From assembly GCF_900240335.1 (NCBI RefSeq), contig NZ_LT964979.1:2170001-2234000 (forward strand): a DNA stretch of 64,000 bases. The letters run 5' to 3'. The stretch is from Flavimobilis massiliensis. Lineage in GTDB: Bacteria; Actinomycetota; Actinomycetes; Actinomycetales; Cellulomonadaceae. Positions within the stretch are counted from its first letter, which is position 1. Every line of letters starts with the position of its first letter. This document shows positions 57,696 to 64,000 of the stretch, in pieces. Both the position numbers and the translations under genes were made by a program. The notes under the pieces were generated by a model, which worked only from the letters and a program-made list of their open reading frames with translations, was not told the origin of the DNA and did not search any database.

Positions 57696-58483
57696 GCGCG
57701 GCGCTGCTCGACGCCCCGGTCTGGGCCGGTGCGGTCGAGGGCCTCGCGCCGGTGGGGCTCGACGAGCTCGTCGAGACGGCGGGGCTGCTCGCGCGCATCG
57801 ACCGCAAGTACGTCGTGCCCCTCCCTGTCGTCGCCGAGGTTGTCGGACGGCTTGCGGGCGTGCGGGTCCTCGACGTCGGTGGGCGTCGGGCGTCGGCGTA
57901 CGGCTCCGTGTACTTCGACACGCCGGACCTCGCGTGCTTCCGCATGTCCGCGCACGCGCGCCGCCGCCGGGTCAAGGTGCGTTCGCGCACGTACCTCGAC
58001 TCGGGCGTCGCGTTCACGGAGGTGAAGACGCGCGGTCCGCGCGGGCTCACGGTCAAGGACCGGCAGCCCCGTGCGGGGGCGGACGACGCTCTCGGCGCGG
58101 ACGATCGTGACTATGTCGCGGGCGTCCTGCGCGCGCGGGTGCCGTCCGACGGCGCCCTGGAGCCGGTGACGCTCGCGCCGGTGCTGCGGACGACGTACAC
58201 GCGGACGACGCTCGCCCTCCCGGATGGTGCCCGCGCGACCGTCGACCTCGACCTCGTGTGGCGCACGCCCGGGAGCACGGCGGCGTGCGGTGTCGAGGGC
58301 GTCGCCGTCGTCGAGACGAAGTCGCCCGGCGGGGCGACGGTGCTCGACCGGGCGCTGTGGCGCGCGGGCGTGCGGCCCTCGCGGTTGTCGAAGTTCGGGG
58401 CGGGCCTCGTCGTGCTCGACCCGTCGCTCCCTGCGCACCGGTGGTGCTCGACGCTCCGCCGGCTCCCGCTGTACGCGGCCTGA
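57692..58483 (+). CDS. VTC-domain polyphosphate polymerase-like protein
   Basis: This 263-residue protein has a VTC/CYTH-like tunnel fold. RIDRKYVVPL starts the domain and VYFDTPDLACFRMSAHARRRR carries basic residues. FTEVKTRGPRG and VVETKSPGG give the metal-binding acid/Lys repeats. Family members polymerise ATP-derived phosphate into polyphosphate at a membrane. ATGA overlap with DUF4956 and Ppx/GppA nearby support a phosphate role. Substrate direction is inferred. Confidence 0.85.
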   Translation: MSAALLDAPVWAGAVEGLAPVGLDELVETAGLLARIDRKYVVPLPVVAEVVGRLAGVRVLDVGGRRASAYGSVYFDTPDLACFRMSAHARRRRVKVRSRTYLDSGVAFTEVKTRGPRGLTVKDRQPRAGADDALGADDRDYVAGVLRARVPSDGALEPVTLAPVLRTTYTRTTLALPDGARATVDLDLVWRTPGSTAACGVEGVAVVETKSPGGATVLDRALWRAGVRPSRLSKFGAGLVVLDPSLPAHRWCSTLRRLPLYAA

Positions 58484-58591
58484 GCCGCACGACGCTCCTG
58501 CGGCCCCGAGCCGCTCCTGCGACCCCAGTCGCGCCCTTGTTCCTGCCGTGGCCTGCCGGCCCGGCTCCCCCCGCCTGGAAGGTGCCCTCCC

Positions 58592-60622
58592 ATGACTCGT
58601 CTGTCCTCCCTCGGTCCCACGACCCGTTCCGCGCGCCCGGACCGGTCCGCTCGCGCTGGTGCGCGGCGGCGGCTCACTGCCGCGACGCTCCTCGGCCTCG
58701 GCGGCGCGGCGCTGCTTGCCGGCTGCACCGACGACGCGACCGCGACCGACCCCGCGGACCCGGCGACCCTGAGCGCCGCCGAGGCCGAGGCGGTCGTCGC
58801 GGACGCGTCGGTCGACGCCGCGACCGTGCTCGCAGAGAACGCGAACGCGTCGGTGACGACGCCCGACGAGTGGGCGTCCGACGACGTCGTCGACGTCGCG
58901 CTCGCGGGCGACGCCGCGACGACGACGGGCACGGGCGTGACGTCGTCGGGCGGAGTCGTGACGATCTCGGCGGCGGGGGTCTACCGGCTCTCGGGCGAGC
59001 TGGCCGGGTCGGTCGTCGTCGCGGCGCCCGACGACGCACGCGTCGTCCTCGTGCTCGACGGCGTGACGATTACGTCGCCGACGTCGGCCGCGATCGCCGT
59101 GACGAGCGCGGACGACGTCGTCCTCCACTTGGCCGAGGGCTCGACGAGCACCCTCGAGGACGCGACCACGCGCACCGACGGCGACGCGACGGACGAGGCC
59201 GTGTGGTCGGACGCCGACCTCACGGTGTCGGGCTCGGGGACGCTTGCCGTGACGGCGCACGTCAACGACGGGATCGTCGCGACGGACGACCTCGCGGTGC
59301 TCGACGGCACGCTCACGGTGACCGCGGTCGACGACGGCCTGCGCGGCAAGGACGCGCTCGAGATCCGTGGCGGGTCGGTGACGATCGACGCGGGCGGGGA
59401 CGGTCTGACGAGTGACGAGGACGAGGACATGACGTCGGGCACCGTGACGCTCACGGGTGGCGACGTCGTCATTACCGCGGGCGACGACGGCGTGCAGGCG
59501 ACGACGGACGTCGTCGTCACGGGCGGGACGCTCACGGTGTCGGCGGGCGGCGGGGCGGACGGCGCGTCGGCCTCGGCCTCGGCGTCCTCGGACGGGGAGA
59601 CCGCGAAGGCGCACGGGGTCACGGCGGGCGTCCACCTCGTCGTGGCGGGCGGCGCGCTCGAGGTCGACGCGGCCGAGGACGCGCTCACGAGCGACGGCGC
59701 GCTGCGCGTCGAGGGCGGGTCCCTCACGCTCGCGGCGGGTGACGACGGGCTGCACGCGGACACGGCGTTGACGATCGCCGCGGGCGACGTCACGGTGACG
59801 CGGTCCGAGGAGGGCGTCGAGAGCTTCGCGATCCGGGTCGAGGGCGGGACGGTCGACGTCACGGCGTCGGACGACGGGTTCAACGCGTCGGGCGACGTGC
59901 CGGGCACGTCGACGACGTCGACGACGTCGGGGGACGCCGGTGCGGAGGCCGACGGGGCGCCGACGGCCGGCCCGGACGGCGCACGACCCACGGACCTGCC
60001 CACGGACATGCCGGCGGACATGCCGACGGGTGGCCCTGGCGACGGCGGCACCCGACCCGAGCGGCCCGCCGACGGGGGTCACGACACCGCGAGCGACCCG
60101 GGGCGCGGCGGCCAGGGCGGCGGCCCCGGCGGAGGTGGGGGATCGGAGGCCGACGGCGGGCAGAGCCTCGTCGTCGCGGGCGGGACCGTCACGGTGAGCG
60201 CGGGCGGCGACGGCCTCGACTCGAACGGCTCGCTCACCGTGAGCGGCGGCACCGTCGTCGTCGGCGGCTCCCGCGACCCCGAGAGCGCGTTCGACGTCAA
60301 CGGGACGTTCGCGCTCACGGGCGGCACCGTTCTTGCGACGGGCGCGATCGGCATGAACGAGTCGCCGGACCCGGACGCGTCGACGCAGGCGTGGCTCCAG
60401 TCGAACCTCACGACGACCCTCGCCGCGGGCACGCGCCTCACGCTCGTCGACGCGTCGGGCGCCACGATCCTCACGCTCACGGCGTCGGGGCCGGCGACGC
60501 AGGTCCTCGTCTCGTCGGCGGACCTCACCGACGCGGCGAGCTACACGCTCACGGCGGACGACGCCGAGGTCGCGACCGTCGTCGCGGGCGAGACCCCCGC
60601 CGGAGGGCGCGGCGGTCGGTGA
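58592..60622 (+). CDS. DUF4353/carbohydrate-binding-like lipoprotein
   Basis: This 676-residue lipoprotein has a Tat/Sec-like signal with lipobox LLAGC (Cys near 46). A long series of short beta-helix-like turns (about 95-450; VSGSGTLAVTAHVNDGIVATDDL; DGLTSDED) follows, built on DGL/GDDG repeats. A Gly/Pro/Asp-rich segment follows (about 450-520), then another similar stretch. Such DUF4353 proteins often accompany VTC and CotH genes. An ATG start with a GGAAGGTG site is present. Confidence 0.84.
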   Translation: MTRLSSLGPTTRSARPDRSARAGARRRLTAATLLGLGGAALLAGCTDDATATDPADPATLSAAEAEAVVADASVDAATVLAENANASVTTPDEWASDDVVDVALAGDAATTTGTGVTSSGGVVTISAAGVYRLSGELAGSVVVAAPDDARVVLVLDGVTITSPTSAAIAVTSADDVVLHLAEGSTSTLEDATTRTDGDATDEAVWSDADLTVSGSGTLAVTAHVNDGIVATDDLAVLDGTLTVTAVDDGLRGKDALEIRGGSVTIDAGGDGLTSDEDEDMTSGTVTLTGGDVVITAGDDGVQATTDVVVTGGTLTVSAGGGADGASASASASSDGETAKAHGVTAGVHLVVAGGALEVDAAEDALTSDGALRVEGGSLTLAAGDDGLHADTALTIAAGDVTVTRSEEGVESFAIRVEGGTVDVTASDDGFNASGDVPGTSTTSTTSGDAGAEADGAPTAGPDGARPTDLPTDMPADMPTGGPGDGGTRPERPADGGHDTASDPGRGGQGGGPGGGGGSEADGGQSLVVAGGTVTVSAGGDGLDSNGSLTVSGGTVVVGGSRDPESAFDVNGTFALTGGTVLATGAIGMNESPDPDASTQAWLQSNLTTTLAAGTRLTLVDASGATILTLTASGPATQVLVSSADLTDAASYTLTADDAEVATVVAGETPAGGRGGR

Positions 60623-60678
60623 GCCGCGCGGGACGCGGCACCTGCGGGCCGGGGCCCGCTCACCTGTAGCGTCTCACC

Positions 60679-61602
60679 ATGAGGCTGGGAGTCCTGGACG
60701 TCGGGTCCAACACGGTGCACATGCTCGTCGTCGACGCGGAGCGTAGCCGCCCGCACGTGCCCGTCGCGAACCGTCGCTCGATCGTGCGGCTCATGCGCTT
60801 CCTCGAGCCCGACGGCTCGATCGGCGCCGAGGGGATCGACCTCATCCTCGCGGGCGTCCGCGACGGCCGCGAGCTCGCGCGCGAGCACGGCATCGCCGAG
60901 CTGCTCGTCCTCGTGACGTCGGCGATCCGCGAGGCACCGAACGGCGCGGACGTCATCGCGCGCATCGAGGAGATCCTCGGCGAGCAGATCGCCATCCTCT
61001 CGGGCGAGGAGGAGGCCGCGCTGACGTTCTTCGCAGCGCGGCGCTGGCACGGCTGGGGTGCGGGACGCATCCTCCTGCTCGACATCGGCGGGGGGTCGCT
61101 CGAGGTTGCCTACGGTGTCGGCGAGGTGCCGGACGTCGCGTTCTCGCTGCCCCTCGGCGCGGGACGCTCGACGATCCAGTTCCTCGACACGGACGTCTCG
61201 ACGCCCGAGCAGGTCGAGGCGCTGCGTCACCACGCGCGGGCGGTCCTCGCGGACGCGCTCGGCGAGCTCGACGAGCGGCCTCGGCCCGACCACGTCGTCG
61301 CGACGTCGAAGACGTTCCGCTCGCTCGCGCGGCTCGCGGGCATGCAGGTCGAGGCTGTCGGGCCCGACGACCGCTGGCGGCTGCGCCGTTCGATGCTCGC
61401 CGACTGGGTGCCGCGCCTCGCGCGGCTCACGGCGCAGGGCCGCACCGAGCTTCCCGGGATCACGCCGGAGCGGACGTACCAGATTGTCGGCGGCGCGATC
61501 GTCGCCGAGGAGGCGATGCGCGCGCTCAAGGTCGCCGAGGTCGAGATCTGCCCGTGGGCGATGCGCGAGGGCGCGATCCTGCGGCGCACGGACACGCTCT
61601 GA
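60679..61602 (+). CDS. Ppx/GppA family phosphatase
   Basis: This 307-residue sugar-kinase-fold protein starts VLDVGSNTVHMLVVDA. It has VTSAIREAPNG, LSGEEEAALTFFAAR and the LLLDIGGGSLEVAYG phosphate-2 loop (about 134-148). Family enzymes degrade polyphosphate or pppGpp. It lies in the polyphosphate-type group but 56 bp after the preceding stop, so co-regulation is plausible. A very strong terminator follows. Confidence 0.92.
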   Translation: MRLGVLDVGSNTVHMLVVDAERSRPHVPVANRRSIVRLMRFLEPDGSIGAEGIDLILAGVRDGRELAREHGIAELLVLVTSAIREAPNGADVIARIEEILGEQIAILSGEEEAALTFFAARRWHGWGAGRILLLDIGGGSLEVAYGVGEVPDVAFSLPLGAGRSTIQFLDTDVSTPEQVEALRHHARAVLADALGELDERPRPDHVVATSKTFRSLARLAGMQVEAVGPDDRWRLRRSMLADWVPRLARLTAQGRTELPGITPERTYQIVGGAIVAEEAMRALKVAEVEICPWAMREGAILRRTDTL

Positions 61603-61610
61603 CGGGGTAC

Positions 61611-61662
61611 GGACGACGGCGGGGCTCCCGCACCGTGTGGTGCGGGAGCCCCGCCGTCGTCC
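61611..61662. terminator. Bidirectional-type terminator, 24-bp perfect stem
   Basis: Arms 61611-61634 and 61639-61662 are perfectly complementary around GTGT. It lies between the convergent Ppx/GppA and Ig-like genes (70-bp gap) and can serve both. Confidence 0.85.
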
Positions 61663-61672
61663 GGGTCCGCGG

Positions 61673-63715
61673 TCAGCGGACCTTGAGCTTCACGGTCTTC
61701 GATGCCTTCGCGATGCCCGCGGAACCGCTGTAGGAGATCTTCACGGTGCGCGTGCCGCGGGGGAGCTTGATCGTCACGGAGCCGCGGTGCTTCGCCTTGA
61801 GGACCACTCGCGTGGTCGTCGAGCCGTGGCGGACCGTGAGGGTGCCGGTCGGCCTGGTGACCCCGGTGACCTTCACCCTCAGCGTGGCCTTGCCCTTGCC
61901 TGCCTTCGCGGTGAGGGCCGCGGTCGCGCGGACGATCTTCTTCGTCGCGGGCGAGGTCTTCGTCGTCGTCGTGAACCCGGGGCGTGTGAGCGTGACGCGC
62001 ACCTTGAGGGTCTTGCCGACGTCAGCAGAGGTGGGCCTGTACGTGCGCTTCGTCGCACCCTTGATGACCTTGCCGGAGCGGTACCAGCGGTACGAGGCCT
62101 TCCATCCGGAGGGGGCAGCGGCCGCCGTGAGCGTCCGGCCGACCTTCGCGGTGCCGGTCGTCCGTGCAGCGTAGGGAGCAGCTGCACCACGCGCCGCTCG
62201 TGCGCCGGTGACGATGAGGGCACCGGACGAGTGTCCCGGCGCGGTGGCGGTGATGACGGCGTCGATCTGGCGGCCGACGTCCGATCCTGAGACGGCATAG
62301 CTCGTGCCGGTGGCACCGATGATCGGTGCTCCGTCGCGCGTCCACTGCACCGTGGTCGTCGTGCCGTCGGCGTCCCACGAGCCGCTCGTGACGTTGACCG
62401 TCCGCCCGGCTGCGACGGTCCCGGTGACGCGGGGGGCGGCGGTCGCGCGAGGTGCGTCGCCGACCTTGCCGTAACCGACGGCGGAGACCGCAATCGCGGG
62501 GATGTACCCGGGCGCCGTCGCGAGGGTCACGGCTCGCACGTACGTGTGGAGGTCGCGTGCCGTGAGCCGGTACTGCTGTCCCGTCGCGAGGACCTCGCCG
62601 TTGCCGGTCCACGTCGTCGTCACGGTGGCGTCGGTGGCGGAGGGCCGCACCGAGCTTCTGAGGGTCTGCAGTGCGCCGACCTGCGCGTTGCCGTCGAGGC
62701 GGTTCGAGAGGACGAGCACCCCGCGGGGCTCGGCGATCGTGAGGGTCGATGCGTGCGTCCCGGTGAGGTCCATCACCGCGGCGGCGCCGTAGGTGGCGTT
62801 CGGGAGCGCGACCCTCACGAGGTAGGGCCCGGGTACGAGCCGCGTGAAGGACGTCCTGGAAGAGCTCCCGGGGACGGTGGAGATCGTGCTGCTTCCTGTG
62901 CGGAGCGACGTGAGCGTCACGGATGCGTTGACGGCCGGGTCGAGGTTCGCGAGCGTGAGGTCGAGCCGAGCGGTCAACGTCGTGAGCGCCAGGGGGTGCG
63001 CCGTGACGGTCTCGCCTGCCGCCGGGGCGACGCGCATGAACGATGTGTCGTCCTTCGACGGGAGGTCCGTGCGCCCGAACGGGTACGCCGTGACGAAGGG
63101 GACGTCCACGCCGTCGACGACGAGCTTGGACTCGGCGCCGACGAGGACGGTGCTCCCGGGACGGACGGGGACCCGGTAGGTGCCGTCGGCCGCGATTTTG
63201 GCCGTGCTCTGGAACGTCCATCCGTTGGTGATGTCGGACCAGATGTTGACCCAGACGCGGCCGTTGGCGAGGGCCTCGGCAGACCCGCTCACGGAGCCGA
63301 CGATCCAGGCCGAGGGCTGGGCGTCGAAGCGCACGGTGTGCTCCGCCGAGTCGCCGGAGATCTCGAACCGGTCTCCGTCGTCGGGGTCTCCGCCCAGCAT
63401 CTGACGGTGCACCTGCGACCCGATCCTGCTCGCCAGCCCGAGCGAGAGGGGCCTCCCGGTGGGGACGTTGTTGAAGACCGCCTTGCCGGTCGCGTCGACG
63501 ACTCCCTCGACGTACGAGGCGCCGGTCGAGCTCCTGCTGTAGGTGTGGAGGGTGACGACCTCGCCCGCCGGGACGTTCGTCGTCTGCACCGTGACGGTCG
63601 CGGTGTCGTACGTCGCGGCCTGGGCGGGCGTCGTGCCGATGGCGACGAGCATCGCGGCGAGCGTCGCCGCGACAGCGAGCCGGAGGAGGCTCGGGATCCT
63701 GGTCGTGCGTGACAT
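61673..63715 (-). CDS. Secreted Ig-like surface protein
   Basis: This 680-residue protein has a signal peptide (MSRTTRIPSLLRLAVAATLAAMLVA, cleavage near AQA). Several beta-sandwich regions follow, and the C-terminal 300 residues contain tandem bacterial Ig-like domains (e.g. YRWYRSGKVIKGATKRTYR, then VTLTRPGF). It ends with a basic TVKLKVR tail with no sortase motif. A GGGGAGAAC site precedes ATG 63715. It is probably wall-associated, binding or adhesive; no enzyme motif is seen. Confidence 0.8.
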   Translation of the reverse strand: MSRTTRIPSLLRLAVAATLAAMLVAIGTTPAQAATYDTATVTVQTTNVPAGEVVTLHTYSRSSTGASYVEGVVDATGKAVFNNVPTGRPLSLGLASRIGSQVHRQMLGGDPDDGDRFEISGDSAEHTVRFDAQPSAWIVGSVSGSAEALANGRVWVNIWSDITNGWTFQSTAKIAADGTYRVPVRPGSTVLVGAESKLVVDGVDVPFVTAYPFGRTDLPSKDDTSFMRVAPAAGETVTAHPLALTTLTARLDLTLANLDPAVNASVTLTSLRTGSSTISTVPGSSSRTSFTRLVPGPYLVRVALPNATYGAAAVMDLTGTHASTLTIAEPRGVLVLSNRLDGNAQVGALQTLRSSVRPSATDATVTTTWTGNGEVLATGQQYRLTARDLHTYVRAVTLATAPGYIPAIAVSAVGYGKVGDAPRATAAPRVTGTVAAGRTVNVTSGSWDADGTTTTVQWTRDGAPIIGATGTSYAVSGSDVGRQIDAVITATAPGHSSGALIVTGARAARGAAAPYAARTTGTAKVGRTLTAAAAPSGWKASYRWYRSGKVIKGATKRTYRPTSADVGKTLKVRVTLTRPGFTTTTKTSPATKKIVRATAALTAKAGKGKATLRVKVTGVTRPTGTLTVRHGSTTTRVVLKAKHRGSVTIKLPRGTRTVKISYSGSAGIAKASKTVKLKVR

Positions 63716-63920
63716 GTTCTCCCCTGGTCGGGCAGCACGATGTCGCGTCGTTCGCGCGATCGGTTCCCGGCGGCCCGTGCCGAAGATAGTGGACTTGTCC
63801 GTTCCTCGCGACTTGAGCGATACCGGCCCGTGCCGGTGCGGACCGCGCTCGCAGGCAGGGACCGCGGGACTCGACGCGGAAGCCGCGCCACCCGTCGGTC
63901 GTGAGGCGTCCGCTCGGAGG
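63716..63920. other. 205-bp intergenic gap
   Basis: Nothing is recognised as a gene. It holds the promoter of the Ig-like gene and the end of purB. No palindrome of families A-F is found. Confidence 0.6.
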
Positions 63921-64000
63921 TCAGAGGTAGCGCTCGACGAGCGCGCCCGCAATGCCCGTGTAGGTGGCCGGTGTCATGGCCTGGAGGCGCTCGGTGACGT
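63921..64000 (-). CDS. purB: Adenylosuccinate lyase, C-terminal fragment
   Basis: Only the last 26 codons lie in the window (VTERLQAMTPATYTGIAGAL...RYL, stop at 63921-63923). The AMTPATYTG motif matches the C-terminus of E. coli-type PurB (AMTPANYIG). The enzyme acts in purine synthesis at two steps. The rest extends past the window. Confidence 0.72.
   Translation of the reverse strand, partial: VTERLQAMTPATYTGIAGALVERYL

Noticed and set aside
1..64000. tRNA or rRNA genes
   Set aside because: No cloverleaf with TTCGA T-loop and matching acceptor stem, and no rRNA-like stretch, was found.

Overview
The DNA is very GC-rich, with strongly GC-biased third codon positions, frequent GTG starts, ATGA/GTGA start-stop overlaps and a coproporphyrin-type haem pathway. 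This points to a high-GC Actinomycete, most likely in Micrococcales (Cellulomonas/Sanguibacter-like). That placement is inferred from gene content, not from an rRNA gene. I see no rRNA, tRNA, CRISPR array, transposase or prophage. Two single n characters (24381 and 47804) fall inside damaged reading frames and look like contig joins or unresolved bases.

Layout. 1-3.4 kb: PadR regulator plus an ABC exporter, with a collapsed remnant of a second permease. 3.7-9.8 kb: a BASS-type transporter, gene fragments, a secreted FN3-nuclease, a PlsC acyltransferase, a GNAT protein and small proteins. 9.9-15.1 kb: CsbD, Nudix, M15 and M18 peptidases, GNAT, and an orphan AbiEi-like protein. 15.1-18.7 kb: GH31 glycosidase and asparaginase. 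18.7-25 kb: VOC protein, DHA2 drug exporter, AzlCD, YigZ, and a PadR/HAAS pair. 25-31.4 kb: HAD phosphatase, MalY-type aminotransferase, RsbW-like kinase, HU, L32, and a large flippase-like membrane protein. 31.5-35 kb: CPBP protein and a self-regulated ABC operon. 35.2-39.3 kb: DUF559 protein and the CopA/CsoR copper module. 39.7-43 kb: glycine-betaine ABC importer. 43-54.9 kb: an MFS pseudogene, then a complete haem set (hemL, B, D, C, H, Q, Y, E and divergent hemA) from glutamyl-tRNA to haem b. 55-61.6 kb: an LGFP-repeat secreted protein, then a polyphosphate-type group (DUF4956, VTC domain, DUF4353 lipoprotein, Ppx/GppA) behind a PHO-box-like direct repeat. 61.7-64 kb: an Ig-like secreted protein and the 3' end of purB.

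The most unusual signal is a set of long inverted-repeat elements, 21 copies in several sequence families. Lengths are constant within a family: A 51 bp (9 copies), B 57 bp (2), C 43 bp (6), D 45 bp (2), plus single E and F elements. Family A copies in arrays repeat at exactly 62 bp and family C copies at exactly 72 bp, although the spacer sequences differ between arrays. Most copies lie between genes. Three C copies and one B copy sit in frame inside hemD, adding about 85-90 residues. Elements also supply the stop codons of hemD, hemL and the MFS pseudogene. A compound hairpin cluster (G) lies upstream of yigZ. I do not recognise these families, and no mobilising enzyme is encoded here.

A second theme is gene decay by internal deletion. 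At 1288-1422 and at 43178-43862 the ends of membrane-protein genes remain while their middles are gone.
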